From NCBI RefSeq assembly GCF_017876405.1, contig NZ_JAGINW010000001.1:12661203-12725202 (forward strand): a stretch of 64,000 bases of DNA, read 5' to 3'. The DNA comes from Kibdelosporangium banguiense. GTDB taxonomy: Bacteria; Actinomycetota; Actinomycetes; Mycobacteriales; Pseudonocardiaceae. Of the stretch, positions 1-8,977 are shown piece by piece; position 1 is the first letter of the stretch, and the number at the start of each line of letters is the position of its first letter. The notes under the pieces are model-generated. The model saw nothing but the letters and a program-made list of their open reading frames with translations, was not told the origin of the DNA and did no database searches. The translations under genes and the position numbers were made by a program.

Positions 1-500
1 TCCACCTCGCAGTCACCGTCGACCTCCAGCACAAGCAGATCGGTCGTCGCGTGCACGAACAGCTTGAGCCCGATCTCACCCTTGTCGGTGAGGATCCTGC
101 CGTTGAGCTCGGCGTCGTACAGGTGCAGCCTCAGGTCGACGCCGGTGATCTGCGCCTTGGGTTTGAGCAGCAGCTTGCCGACCGCAAGCCGCGCCACGCC
201 CCACTCGTTGCCGAACTGCGGCCGGTGATCCTGGACCTGGCTGTGGTCCACGGTGATCCGGATCGCGTTGGCCCCAGGCTCCTTGTAGAGCGCGGCCGCC
301 AGAAACCCGTTGCCCAGAAACGGGCCCTCGTACCAGGCACGCGGAATCCGCTGCCACACCATGTCCTGCGCACCGAGGAAATCGGCCCAGTGAAGATCAT
401 CCTGGCTAAGGCCCTGTTCGGCATTCGCGGTCGCGGGCAAAGCCCCGAACACCGCCCCAGCGGCGGCCCCGCCCAGCAGCCCGCGCCTCGAGATCCGCAT
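1..500 (-). CDS. Secreted glycoside hydrolase, GH95-like N-terminal part (partial, runs off window)
   Basis: Reading the minus strand from an ATG at 500 gives 166 codons that stay open to the window edge, so only the amino end is present. It begins with a twin-arginine signal (RISRRGLLGGAAAGAVFGAL followed by an A-x-A cleavage region), so the product is probably exported by Tat. The mature part contains AWYEGPFLGNGFLAAALY and TVDHSQVQDHRP, the pattern I know from the N-terminal beta domain of large GH95-like alpha-L-fucosidase/glycoside hydrolases. An in-frame GTG two codons upstream (506) is an alternative start. The catalytic domain lies outside the window, so the substrate cannot be judged. 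Family placement is recognition by memory, not a search. Confidence 0.6.
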   Translation of the reverse strand, partial: MRISRRGLLGGAAAGAVFGALPATANAEQGLSQDDLHWADFLGAQDMVWQRIPRAWYEGPFLGNGFLAAALYKEPGANAIRITVDHSQVQDHRPQFGNEWGVARLAVGKLLLKPKAQITGVDLRLHLYDAELNGRILTDKGEIGLKLFVHATTDLLVLEVDGDCEV

Positions 501-526
501 CCGCACTCCACACTGAGTCAGGCCCG

Positions 527-649
527 AAAGATCGGATGTCTAGCCAAACCCGACTGTATGGAAACGCTTTCGGTCAGTCAATAACCCGCCAACAAGCAGC
601 ACTTCACGTGGATGAACCCACAGGTAGTCCCGTTAAAAAGATCGGATGT
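527..649. promoter_or_regulatory. Putative operator region upstream of the GH95-like gene
   Basis: The 160-bp gap between the NYN gene and the hydrolase carries a 13-bp direct repeat AAAGATCGGATGT at 527-539 and 637-649. Between the copies, at 560-571, lies GGAAACGCTTTC, a near-palindrome with a central CG of the kind bound by LacI-family regulators. Both lie upstream of the hydrolase start, as expected for sugar-responsive or catabolite control. The repeat and near-palindrome are seen directly; the regulatory role is inferred. Confidence 0.45.
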
Positions 650-661
650 ACACGTTTGCAA

Positions 662-1993
662 TCACACGCGGCCGAGGCGGGACAGCAGCACCGCCGAGGG
701 CACGGGGTGAGCACCCCGGCGCCGGACCGAGTCGGCCACCGCGCGGTCGGACGTCACCACGACGACCGGACGGCCCTCGGGCTCGGCCGCGACCAGAGCG
801 CGGATGACGTCGTCAGCCAGCACACCTGGGTCGCTGAACAAGACCCGGACTCCGCGAGGGGCCGCAGCAGGCACAGCGACCACGCCGGCGCCGTCGAACA
901 CGAGGGTGACCTCGGCTGATGTGCGCGCGGCGAGCGAGGCCAGTTGATGCGTCAGACGATCGCGTTGATCGGCGAGAGGCAGGTCTGGGTAGCCGGTCTT
1001 CGTGACGTTGTAGCCGTCGACCACGAGGTGCACCGACGGCAGCGCGAGCAAGCGGTCCAACGCGGCCGGGTCTTCGACGCGACCGACCGTGCCCTGGGCT
1101 GCTGTGGCGCCACGGACCAGGTCTGCGGGGCGTGGGCCGCCTCCGCCCAAGGCCAGTTCGCGGCGAAGGCCGGTGACGGCTCCGTCCAATGTGTCCACCA
1201 GCAGGGCGAGACGGACTTCGTCGGCCTGGCGGGCTTCGCGGGCGGATTGACGAGCGACTTCGGCATCGGACTCCGCGCGGCGGGCCTTCTTGCGTTCGGT
1301 TTCCGCACGCTCGCGTTCGCGATCGCGTTGGGCTGTGAGGTCGGCGAGCTGGGCTGCTACCTCGGTGCGGAGGCGTTCCATCTCGTCGGCGGCTGCCGCG
1401 GCTGCGTCCTTGGCTTCGCGGAGTTTGACGCCTTGTTCGCGCAGACGTTTGCGCAGACGGTCCAGCTCTACTTCGGCGTCGGCTCGGATGATGTCGGCCG
1501 CGCCCTGGGCTATCTCGAGTTCGCCGCGGGTCTGTTTGAGTTCGTTCTCCAGACGGTCGGCGCGCGTCAATGCTGAGTCGCGCTCGGCGCGCAACACCGC
1601 GTCACCGGCGCGGCGGGAGACGAGCTCAAGGTAGTGGATGGCTGTTTCGTCGCCCATCAGCACAGCTGCGGCCGCCGCGGAGACAGGCTCGGCACCGCTG
1701 ACTTCGAGCGCGCCGGGCCTGTGCTCACGGCACCACTCGACGACGGCCGTACGGAAGCTGGTCGAGTCACGCAGCGCGACCATGATGGACGCCCCACCGA
1801 GGCGGGCGCGTTTGGCCGGCGCGAACTTCGCCACGGCGCGCAGCGACTGCGGGATGTCCACCCTGTTGAGGCCGCTGATCGCCTCGGCACCTATTTCGGC
1901 CAGCCTGGAGCGGACAGCATCCGGAATGCCGTCCCAGTCCATCTCGGACGACTCGACGAGCTCGTCGGTTTCGTCCTGCTCCTGCGGCGCCAT
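662..1993 (-). CDS. NYN-domain (PIN-like RNase fold) protein with long coiled coil
   Basis: This is a 443-aa protein. The first ~130 residues are helical and acidic at the very start. Residues ~130-275 are Arg/Glu/Ala-rich heptad sequence typical of a coiled coil. The last ~120 residues form a YacP-like NYN domain with the acidic positions expected for metal binding: VVDGYNV (~330), VFDGAG (~370), VLADDVIRAL (~395) and VVTSDRAVADS (~412). NYN domains are usually RNases or RNA-binding proteins; the substrate is unknown here. It is divergent from the DnaQ-UvrC gene with under 50 bp between starts, so they share a promoter region. Similar proteins occur in many actinobacteria, usually annotated only as RNA-binding/NYN proteins. 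Confidence 0.85.
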   Translation of the reverse strand: MAPQEQDETDELVESSEMDWDGIPDAVRSRLAEIGAEAISGLNRVDIPQSLRAVAKFAPAKRARLGGASIMVALRDSTSFRTAVVEWCREHRPGALEVSGAEPVSAAAAAVLMGDETAIHYLELVSRRAGDAVLRAERDSALTRADRLENELKQTRGELEIAQGAADIIRADAEVELDRLRKRLREQGVKLREAKDAAAAAADEMERLRTEVAAQLADLTAQRDRERERAETERKKARRAESDAEVARQSAREARQADEVRLALLVDTLDGAVTGLRRELALGGGGPRPADLVRGATAAQGTVGRVEDPAALDRLLALPSVHLVVDGYNVTKTGYPDLPLADQRDRLTHQLASLAARTSAEVTLVFDGAGVVAVPAAAPRGVRVLFSDPGVLADDVIRALVAAEPEGRPVVVVTSDRAVADSVRRRGAHPVPSAVLLSRLGRV

Positions 1994-2040
1994 CCCTCCA
2001 GGTTAGTTGGCCGGAGCGGAATTGTCGGTGTGGACCCTTA

Positions 2041-3756
2041 GTGTCCCGCTCGATGAGCACGCAGCTTTCGTTCGACGAACTGGGCACGCCCCTGCGCACC
2101 ACCACTTTCGTGGTCTTCGACCTGGAGACGACCGGTGGCAGCGCCGAGCAGGACGCGATCACCGAGATCGGCGCGGTGAAGGTGTGCGGCGGCGAGGTGG
2201 TCGGCGAGTTCGCCACGCTCGTGGACCCCGGCCGGGGCATCCCGCCGGAGATCGTGGCGATCACCGGGATCACCGACGCCATGGTCTACCAGGCGCCGAC
2301 GCTGGAAACAGTGTTGCCGGCGTTCCTGGAGTTCGCCGCGGGCTCGGTGCTCGTGGCCCACAACTCGGGCTTCGACGTCGGTTTCATCAAGGCCGCGTGC
2401 CAGCGCTACGGCTACCACTGGCCGCGCCCAGCAGTCGTCTGCACGGTGCGTCTGGCGCGACGCGTGCTCAGCCGTGAGGAGGCGCCCAGCTGCCGCCTGT
2501 CGGCTTTGGCGACGCTGTTTCGGGCAGGCACCACGCCCATCCACCGCGCCCTCGCCGACGCGAAAGCGACCGTCGACGTGCTGCACGGCCTGCTCGAACG
2601 CGTCGGTTCGGTCGGCGTGCAGTCGCTGGAGGAGCTGCTCGACTTCATCCCCGAGGTCACGCCTGAGCAGCGCCGCAAGCGCACCCTCGCGGCCGATCTG
2701 CCGGACACGCCTGGCGTGTACTTGTTCCGCGGCCCCAAGGAGGAGGTGCTGTACGTCGGCACGGCATCCAACCTGCGCCGACGCGTCCGCCAGTACTTCA
2801 CGGCCAGCGAGACCAGGCGTCGCCTGCGGGAAATGGTCGCCCTAGCCATCCGCGTCGACTCCGTCACCTGCGCGCACGCCCTCGAAGCGGAGGTCCGTGA
2901 GTTACGTCTCCTAGCCGCGCACAAGCCCGCGTACAACCGTCGCTCGCGCAACAAGCACGAAGCGTGGTGGCTGACGCTCACTGAGGAAGCCTTCCCCAGG
3001 CTCTCAGTGGTGCGTACGCCCCGTGACGGCGCGGTCGGACCGTTCCGGTCTCACCGCTCAGCAGAGAGCGCCGCAGCGGCCTTGCAGGAGGGCACGGGCA
3101 TCCGTCCGTGTTCGCAACGCATCCCCGCCCGCTCCCCCAAGGGCACGCCGTGCGTCTTGGCGGAGATAGGTCGCTGCGCAGCCCCATGCGCCGGGCACCA
3201 GACCGTCGAGGAGTACCGGCCGTACATCTCGTCACTGCAAGAGCTCGTCGCAGGACACCGCGTGGACGCCTTGTGGCGCGTCGCCGGGCGCCTCTCACAC
3301 CTGTCCGAAGCCGAACGTTTCGAACAGGCCGCCGAGGGCCGTGACCGCCTCGCAGTGCTTGTGCGCGCCTTGGACCGTGGCCAACGCCTCGCCTCACTCG
3401 CGGCGATCACCGAGCTCGTCGCTGCCCGCCCCGACGGCACCGGAGGCTGGGATTTCGCCGTCGTCCGCCACGGGCGCCTCGCCTCCGCAGGCAGCGCACC
3501 CCGCGGCGTCTCCCCCATGCCCGTCGTCGAGATGCTCGTCTCCTCCGCCGAGACCGTCATCCCCGAACCCGGCCCGCTCTTCGGCGCCCCACACGAAGAG
3601 GTCGGAGCAGTCCTGCGCTGGCTCGAACGCCCCGGAACGCGAATGGTCCGCTGCACCACCCCCTGGACCGTCCCCGCAGCCGCCGCGGCCAGCTGGCGTC
3701 CGTGGCTTGACCGCGCCGAATCCGCTCGCAGCCTGGTCGGCGGCCTGCCGGACTAG
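2041..3756 (+). CDS. DEDD 3'-5' exonuclease fused to UvrC-like GIY-YIG nuclease
   Basis: This is a 571-aa fusion equivalent in layout to M. tuberculosis Rv2191. Residues ~20-185 are a DnaQ/epsilon-type exonuclease with the ExoI motif FDLETTG (D27, E29), an ExoII-like HNSGFDVGFI and the ExoIII motif HRALADAKAT. Residues ~220-300 are a GIY-YIG domain (PGVYLFRG...VLYVGTASNLRRRVRQYF), as at the UvrC/Cho N-terminus. The C-terminal part resembles the UvrC central region, including a Cys pair (RCAAPCAG). It probably acts in DNA repair, cutting damaged DNA and trimming ends. The GTG at 2041 is taken as start; ATG 2053 is an in-frame alternative. It lacks the UvrC C-terminal RNase H and HhH regions, so it is not the housekeeping UvrC. 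Confidence 0.92.
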   Translation: MSRSMSTQLSFDELGTPLRTTTFVVFDLETTGGSAEQDAITEIGAVKVCGGEVVGEFATLVDPGRGIPPEIVAITGITDAMVYQAPTLETVLPAFLEFAAGSVLVAHNSGFDVGFIKAACQRYGYHWPRPAVVCTVRLARRVLSREEAPSCRLSALATLFRAGTTPIHRALADAKATVDVLHGLLERVGSVGVQSLEELLDFIPEVTPEQRRKRTLAADLPDTPGVYLFRGPKEEVLYVGTASNLRRRVRQYFTASETRRRLREMVALAIRVDSVTCAHALEAEVRELRLLAAHKPAYNRRSRNKHEAWWLTLTEEAFPRLSVVRTPRDGAVGPFRSHRSAESAAAALQEGTGIRPCSQRIPARSPKGTPCVLAEIGRCAAPCAGHQTVEEYRPYISSLQELVAGHRVDALWRVAGRLSHLSEAERFEQAAEGRDRLAVLVRALDRGQRLASLAAITELVAARPDGTGGWDFAVVRHGRLASAGSAPRGVSPMPVVEMLVSSAETVIPEPGPLFGAPHEEVGAVLRWLERPGTRMVRCTTPWTVPAAAAASWRPWLDRAESARSLVGGLPD

Positions 3757-4153
3757 GGCGTCCACATTGATCAGCAGCGACCGGTCAGGAAAGAGCGATC
3801 TGGAGCGGGGTTCTGGATCACACCTGGTTGTTGTTGGGTACGATGGCCAAGTGTCGGAACCCGAAGGTTTCGGGTTCGCGCATATCTGGCTTGTGATGCC
3901 TCGCAAGCACGTCACCGTCCGCGGTGGTTGGCTTTACCGCCAGAGTGGCGGGGTGGCACCGCAGGCGGATGTGCGCGTGTGGTCGACATTCCGCAGGTGA
4001 TGGCCGACACCATCACGATCCTGCGGACAGTGGACGGCCACCAACGGTCCAGACTGCCGGACCAGGACTCCAGTACCGGCTTGCCGATGCGGAGAGCGAA
4101 AGATCCAGACCAATGCTCCGCGATGAGCAATGATCAGGAAGCAGGACAGCCAG
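3757..4153. other. Non-coding interval, no convincing gene
   Basis: About 400 bp between the DnaQ-UvrC gene and the Lrp-like gene. I see no ORF here with family resemblance. The only clear structure is a 9-bp perfect hairpin, GAACCCGAA/TTCGGGTTC with a 3-nt loop, at 3857-3877. A 17-codon ATG frame starting at 3843 spans that hairpin; I do not regard it as a demonstrated gene. The hairpin could be a terminator for the upstream gene, although it has no T-run and lies about 100 bp downstream of the stop. Confidence 0.5.
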
Positions 4154-4441
4154 GTGATCAAGGCGATCGTGATGATCCAGGTCAACGCGGACAGCATCCC
4201 GGAGACCGCACAGGCCATCGCCGACGTCGACGGCGTCACCGAGGTGTACTCGTGCGCCGGCGACGTCGACCTGATCGCCATCGCGCAGGTGACCGAACAC
4301 GAGCAGCTGGCATCCCTGATCCCCGGCCGGATCAGCAAGATCCCAGGCGTGGTCGCGACCGACACGCACATCGCATTCCGGTCCTACTCACGCCAGGACA
4401 CCGAGGCCGCGTTCGCGATCGGCTCGGAATCCAGCGACTGA
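4154..4441 (+). CDS. Stand-alone Lrp/AsnC effector-binding (RAM) domain protein
   Basis: This 95-aa protein consists only of the alpha/beta ligand-binding domain of Lrp/AsnC regulators, with no helix-turn-helix. Recognisable segments are KAIVMIQV, IADVDGVTEVYSCAGDVDLIA and IPGVVATDTHIAFRSYS. Such single-domain proteins form oligomers that bind amino acids; in actinobacteria they recur beside the qcr cluster, but their role is not firmly known. The GTG at 4154 is chosen because AGGA at 4143-4146 is correctly spaced and the family normally starts MI-AIV; an upstream in-frame ATG at 4130 would add eight poorly conserved residues. It is convergent with the second qcrB, the two stop codons being only a few bases apart. 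Confidence 0.85.
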   Translation: MIKAIVMIQVNADSIPETAQAIADVDGVTEVYSCAGDVDLIAIAQVTEHEQLASLIPGRISKIPGVVATDTHIAFRSYSRQDTEAAFAIGSESSD

Positions 4442-4445
4442 ACAC

Positions 4446-6002
4446 CTACTGCCGCTCCAGGGCCCGGGTCTCTTCGACCGGGTCCGGAGTGAGCAGCGAA
4501 CCGGCGACCGGGCGTCCCGCGGAACCGAGCTTGTTCATCTTCTTCGGCACGGCTGTGCCCTGATATTTCAAATCCGTGCCGAGCGGCTGATGCAGCTCGA
4601 TGAACTCGCCGTGCGGCAACCGCTTGATGATGCCGGTCTCCACACCGTGCTCCAGCACCTCACGGTCCGCGTGCTGCAGACCGAGGCAGATCCGGTACGT
4701 GATCGCGTACACCAAGGGCGGCAGCACAAGCAGCCCGATCCGGCCCATCCAGGTCGTCGCGTTCAACGAGATGTCGAACTTCTCCGCGATCACATCGTTC
4801 GCCGCGGACAGCAACAACACCATGAAGTACGTGATGGCCATGGCGCCCAACGACGTCCGCACAGGCACATCACGCGGTCGTTGCAACAGGTTGTGCCGTG
4901 CGTAGTCCTTTGTGAACCTTCGCTCGATCCACGGGTAGGCCGCGGCGATACCTGTCAGCAGAGGCAGTCCCAGGATGAACGGGAAGAACGCCGCCGGGAT
5001 CGTGTAGTCCCCGAGAGAGATCTCCCATGCCGGCCACAACCTCAGCAAACCGTCGGTCCAGCCCATGTACCAGTCGGGCACCGTGCCCGCGGAGACGTGT
5101 GAAGTGTTGAAGGGGCCGAAGTTCCAGATCGGGTTGATCTGGAAGAACCCGCCCAGCAACGCGATCACGCCGACCACGATCGCGAAGAACCCACCGGCCT
5201 TCAGTGAGAAGTACGGCATGATCCGCACACCGACGACGTTGGTCTCTTTTCTCAGCACACCAGGGAACTGCGTGTGTTTCTGGTACCAGACCAGCCCGAC
5301 GTGCACCGCTATCAAGGCCAGGATGATGCCCGGGATCAGCAGGATGTGCGCGGTGTACAGCAGCGGGATGACTTCCTCGCCGGGGAACTCACCCCGGAAC
5401 AACAACCAGTTCACCCAGGTCCCGATCACCGGAATCGACATGATCAGACCCGACGTGACCCGCAGGCCCGCACCCGACAGCAGGTCGTCCGGCAGCGAAT
5501 AACCGCTCAGGCCCTCGATCGTGCCGAGCAGGAACAGCAGGATGCCGATGACCCAGTTCGTCTCACGCGGCTTGCGGAACGCACCCGTGAAGAACACCCG
5601 GAACATGTGCAACACCAGAGATGCCATGAACAGCAGCGCCGCCCAGTGGTGCACCTGACGCACGAACAAACCGCCACGCACGTCGAACGACAAGTTCAAC
5701 GCCGTCTCATAGGCCCGCGACATCTCCAGGCCACGCAGGTTCACAAACGAACCCTGATACTCCACATGCTGCATCGACGGATCGAAGAACAAAGCCAGAT
5801 ACGTCCCCGACAACAGCAACACGATGAAGCTGTACAGAGCGACTTCACCCAGCAGGAACGACCAGTGCGTCGGGAAGACCTTGTTCAACTGACGCCGCAG
5901 GCCACCGGCCGCGTGCAATCGCTCATCCGCCCAGTCGCCTGCGGCGGCCGCGGTCTTGGCGGCCCGGTTCTGTCCCTTTGTCGGTGTGGTCAACCCACTC
6001 AT
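4446..6002 (-). CDS. qcrB: Cytochrome bc1 complex cytochrome b subunit, second copy
   Basis: A 518-aa integral membrane protein, clearly a paralogue of the qcrB at 6138-7790 and lying immediately downstream of it. It keeps the two bis-histidine heme sites ([17 protein letters not shown] in helix [22 protein letters not shown] in helix IV) and the PDWYMGW segment near the Qo site, so it looks catalytically competent. It differs mainly in a shorter C-terminal tail, lacking the insert after HQPLG and the Gly/His-rich end of copy 1. The ATG at 6002 is chosen because GGGGAGG precedes it by a few bases. A hairpin separates it from copy 1, so it may be transcribed from its own promoter, perhaps governed by the palindrome at 6058-6071. 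Confidence 0.93.
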   Translation of the reverse strand: MSGLTTPTKGQNRAAKTAAAAGDWADERLHAAGGLRRQLNKVFPTHWSFLLGEVALYSFIVLLLSGTYLALFFDPSMQHVEYQGSFVNLRGLEMSRAYETALNLSFDVRGGLFVRQVHHWAALLFMASLVLHMFRVFFTGAFRKPRETNWVIGILLFLLGTIEGLSGYSLPDDLLSGAGLRVTSGLIMSIPVIGTWVNWLLFRGEFPGEEVIPLLYTAHILLIPGIILALIAVHVGLVWYQKHTQFPGVLRKETNVVGVRIMPYFSLKAGGFFAIVVGVIALLGGFFQINPIWNFGPFNTSHVSAGTVPDWYMGWTDGLLRLWPAWEISLGDYTIPAAFFPFILGLPLLTGIAAAYPWIERRFTKDYARHNLLQRPRDVPVRTSLGAMAITYFMVLLLSAANDVIAEKFDISLNATTWMGRIGLLVLPPLVYAITYRICLGLQHADREVLEHGVETGIIKRLPHGEFIELHQPLGTDLKYQGTAVPKKMNKLGSAGRPVAGSLLTPDPVEETRALERQ

Positions 6003-6057
6003 CGGCGCCTCCCCAGGTCCCCCACTTCCATTCTGGATCCCGGAAAGCACCAGACCA

Positions 6058-6071
6058 GGGACCTAGGTCCC
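6058..6071. promoter_or_regulatory. 14-bp perfect palindrome upstream of second qcrB
   Basis: GGGACCTAGGTCCC is a perfect dyad 56 bp upstream of the second qcrB start, in the short gap between the two qcrB genes. It is well placed for an operator controlling independent expression of the extra copy. The dyad is seen directly; that it binds a regulator is inference. Confidence 0.4.
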
Positions 6072-6080
6072 GAACAGACC

Positions 6081-6119
6081 AGGACCCCCTCCCGGGCGAG
6101 TTGCCCGAAAGGGGGTCCT
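6081..6119 (-). terminator. Hairpin terminator after first qcrB
   Basis: AGGACCCCC (6081-6089) pairs with GGGGGTCCT (6111-6119), and an inner CGGGC/GCCCG (6093-6097/6103-6107) extends the stem. It lies 18 bp past the stop of the first qcrB on the minus strand. There is no T-run, as is common for actinobacterial terminators. Confidence 0.65.
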
Positions 6120-6137
6120 GGTGGGTATTACTCCGGC

Positions 6138-7790
6138 TCAGCCGGCCGTACCGCCGCCACCGGGGGCGTCGGGACCGTGGCCGTTGCCGTGCCCGTTGTG
6201 CTGGGCGGCACGCCCTGCCTCCAGGGCCCGGGTCTCCTCGACCGGGTCCGGGCTCAGCAGCGTTCCGGCGACCGGGCGTCCCGCGGAGCCGAGTTTGTTC
6301 ATCTTCTTCGGCACAGCGGCACCCTGGTAGGCCAGCGGGATCGGGTGACCGTGGTCGTCGACCGGGCCGAGCGGCTGGTGCAGTTCGATGAACTCGCCGT
6401 GCGGCAGCCGCTTGATGATGCCGGTCTCGACACCGTGCGCGAGCACCTCACGGTCGGCGTGCTGCAAGCCGAGGCAGATGCGGTACGTGATCGCGTAGAC
6501 CAACGGCGGCAGCACGAGCAGGCCGATCCGGCCCATCCACGTGGTGGCGTTCAGCGAGATGTCGAACTTCTCCGCCAGCACGTCGTTCGCGGCCGAGAGC
6601 AGCGAGACCATGAAGTAGGTGATCGCCATGGCACCGAGCGACGTCCGGACCGGCACGTCCCGCGGCCGCTGCAGCAGGTTGTGCCGCGCGTTGTCCTTGG
6701 TGAACTTCTTCTCGATCCACGGGTAGACCGCGGCGATACCGGTCAGCAGCGGCAAACCGAGCATGAACGGGAAGAACGCCGCCGGGATCATGTAGTCCCC
6801 GAGGTAGACCTCCCACGCCGGCCAGAGCCGGATCAAGCCGTCCGTCCAGCCCATGTACCAGTCAGGCACCGTGCCCGCGGAGATGTGCGCCGGGTTGAAC
6901 GGGCCGAAGTTCCAGATCGGGTTGATCTGGAAGAGCCCGCCGAGCATGGCGATCACGCCGACGACGATGGCGAAGAAGCCGCCGCCCTTCAGCGAGAAGT
7001 ACGGCATGATCCGCACGCCGATGACGTTGGTCTCCTTTTTCATCACGCCGGGGAACTGCGTGTGCTTCTGGTACCAGACCAGCCCGAGGTGCACCGCGAC
7101 CAGCGCGAGCAGGATGCCCGGCAACAGCAGGATGTGCGCGGTGTACAGCAGCGGGATGACTTCCTCGCCGGGGAACTCGCCCCGGAACAACAACCAGTTG
7201 ATCCAGGTGCCGATCACCGGCAGGGAGAGGATCAGGCCGGACATGATCCGCAGGCCGGCACCTGAGAGCAGGTCGTCCGGCAGCGAGTAGCCCGCGAAGC
7301 CCTCGAGCGCGCCCAGCATGAACAGCAGGATGCCGATGACCCAGTTGGTCTCACGCGGCTTGCGGAACGCGCCGGTGAAGAACACCCGGAACATGTGCAG
7401 CACGATCGCGGCCATGAACAGCAGCGCCGCCCAGTGGTGCACCTGACGGACGAAGAGGCCACCGCGCACGTCGAACGACAGGTTCAGCGCCGTCTCATAG
7501 GCCCGCGACATCTCCAGGCCACGCAGGTTCACAAACGAACCCTGGTACTCCACGTGCTGCATCGACGGGTCGAAGAACAGCGCGAGGTACGTACCGGACA
7601 GCAGCAGCACGATGAAGCTGTACAGAGCGACTTCACCGAGCAGGAACGACCAGTGCGTCGGGAAGACCTTGTTCATCTGTTTGCGCAGGCCACCGGCGGC
7701 GTGCAGGCGCTCGTCCGCCCAGTTGCCGGCAGCGGCGGCGGCTTTGGCCGCCGGGTTCTGCTGCTTTGTGGGGGTCGTGATGCCGCTCAT
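6138..7790 (-). CDS. qcrB: Cytochrome bc1 complex cytochrome b subunit, first (operonic) copy
   Basis: This 550-aa menaquinol-cytochrome c reductase subunit carries hemes bL and bH through paired histidines in helices II and IV ([37 protein letters not shown]) and passes quinol electrons to the Rieske centre and the diheme QcrC. It has the actinobacterial C-terminal extension, ending in a Gly/His-rich tail (HNGHGNGHG). Its ATG overlaps the qcrA stop by 4 bp (ATGA), so it is the last translated gene of ctaE-qcrC-qcrA-qcrB and is the canonical copy. It is very similar to the downstream copy, including a 56-bp stretch (7489-7544) identical at DNA level to 5701-5756. Confidence 0.96.
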   Translation of the reverse strand: MSGITTPTKQQNPAAKAAAAAGNWADERLHAAGGLRKQMNKVFPTHWSFLLGEVALYSFIVLLLSGTYLALFFDPSMQHVEYQGSFVNLRGLEMSRAYETALNLSFDVRGGLFVRQVHHWAALLFMAAIVLHMFRVFFTGAFRKPRETNWVIGILLFMLGALEGFAGYSLPDDLLSGAGLRIMSGLILSLPVIGTWINWLLFRGEFPGEEVIPLLYTAHILLLPGILLALVAVHLGLVWYQKHTQFPGVMKKETNVIGVRIMPYFSLKGGGFFAIVVGVIAMLGGLFQINPIWNFGPFNPAHISAGTVPDWYMGWTDGLIRLWPAWEVYLGDYMIPAAFFPFMLGLPLLTGIAAVYPWIEKKFTKDNARHNLLQRPRDVPVRTSLGAMAITYFMVSLLSAANDVLAEKFDISLNATTWMGRIGLLVLPPLVYAITYRICLGLQHADREVLAHGVETGIIKRLPHGEFIELHQPLGPVDDHGHPIPLAYQGAAVPKKMNKLGSAGRPVAGTLLSPDPVEETRALEAGRAAQHNGHGNGHGPDAPGGGGTAG

Positions 7791-8977
7791 GACTTACGCT
7801 CCCAGAAAGCCGGGCCGACCGCTTCGTTGAAGTCGTGCGTCGCGTAAAAGTAACCCGTTTCCTCGTCGACCTGAATCGGCAACTGGGCCAGCTTGCGGGT
7901 CGCCGGTCCGAAAATGGGCTTGGCGTAGTGCAACGCGTCGAACTGCGACTGGTGGCACGGGCAGAGGATCCGGTTGGTCCGCTGCTCGTACAGCGAAGTC
8001 GGGCAGCCCAGGTGGCTGCAGATCTTCGTGTAGGCGTAGAAGTCGCCGAAGTTGAAGTCCTCCTGGCCCTGGTGCTTGACCACCCGCTTGGCGTCCTCGG
8101 GACGCAGGCGGATGAGCATGACCGGGTTGTCCGAGCGGCGCAGGGCTTCGAGCAGTTCGTGCTCGTCGACCCGCTCCTCACCGGCCAGGATCTTCTCGAG
8201 CCGGGCGTAGTCCACGGCGCCCGATGCGGTCTTCGGGGCGTGGAACGGGAACACCGTCTCCATTGCGCCCGCGTCCAGGTCCTCCGGCTTGACCAGCTCA
8301 AGCGCGTGTGCGTCACCGGTGTCGCGGCGCATGAACACGCGCTCGCCGTCGTGCGCGAGCCACCCGGTGTGCCAGAGGCCGTTCTCATTGGTGGAGTCGG
8401 CGTGCGGGTTCTTGATCATGCTGCCGAGCGGCAGCACGGCCGCGGCCAGGCCGAACGTGCCCGCACCGAACAGCGCGGTGCGCTTGATCAGCGAACGGCG
8501 GGCGATGGTGCTGCGGTCGCCCGCGTCGGCCAGGTGCGCCACGAAGGTCTGCCGGTCGATCTCCGGCGACATGCCGTCGTGCCGCTGCTGGACAGCGACC
8601 TCGTGCGGCAGGAACTTCTTGGCGTACATCACGACGCCGACACCCACGCCGAGGATCGCCAGGCCGAGGGTGAGGCCGAGCAACGGCGTGTAGAGCAGGT
8701 ACAGCAGGTGCCGGTCGGTGTTGGCCGGGGCGTAGTGCCACGGCCACCAGATGAACACACCGATGAACGCCAGGCCCGACAGGCCGGACAGGGTGAACCA
8801 GGCCGCCACCGAGCGCTCGGCCCGCTTCTCGGCCTTGGTGCCCTTGACCGGCCACTGCTCGGTGTACTCGACCAGCTCGACGTCGTCGAGCTTGCCGCCG
8901 AGTTTCAGCAGCTGATCGCGGTCCATCTCGGCAAGCTCGGCCTCGGTCGGGAGGCCTTCTTTTTCTTGCCCGCTCAC
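7787..8977 (-). CDS. qcrA: Rieske iron-sulfur subunit of cytochrome bcc complex
   Basis: A 396-aa subunit with the long actinobacterial N-terminal region: three hydrophobic segments (about residues 55-75, 95-120 and 165-190) before the extracytoplasmic Rieske domain. The 2Fe-2S ligands are in CSHLGC and CPCHQSQFD (about residues 330-355). It accepts electrons from menaquinol and hands them to QcrC. The GTG at 8977 is preferred because it overlaps the qcrC stop as GTGA, the same coupling seen between qcrA and qcrB; an upstream in-frame ATG at 8995 would add six residues. The neighbours place it in the bcc-aa3 supercomplex. Confidence 0.95.
   Translation of the reverse strand: MSGQEKEGLPTEAELAEMDRDQLLKLGGKLDDVELVEYTEQWPVKGTKAEKRAERSVAAWFTLSGLSGLAFIGVFIWWPWHYAPANTDRHLLYLLYTPLLGLTLGLAILGVGVGVVMYAKKFLPHEVAVQQRHDGMSPEIDRQTFVAHLADAGDRSTIARRSLIKRTALFGAGTFGLAAAVLPLGSMIKNPHADSTNENGLWHTGWLAHDGERVFMRRDTGDAHALELVKPEDLDAGAMETVFPFHAPKTASGAVDYARLEKILAGEERVDEHELLEALRRSDNPVMLIRLRPEDAKRVVKHQGQEDFNFGDFYAYTKICSHLGCPTSLYEQRTNRILCPCHQSQFDALHYAKPIFGPATRKLAQLPIQVDEETGYFYATHDFNEAVGPAFWERKS

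Noticed and set aside
5274-7265. 663-aa plus-strand open frame opposite the qcrB pair
   Set aside because: It is the antisense shadow of two clear cytochrome b genes; its His/Arg/Gln-rich low-complexity translation has no domain pattern.
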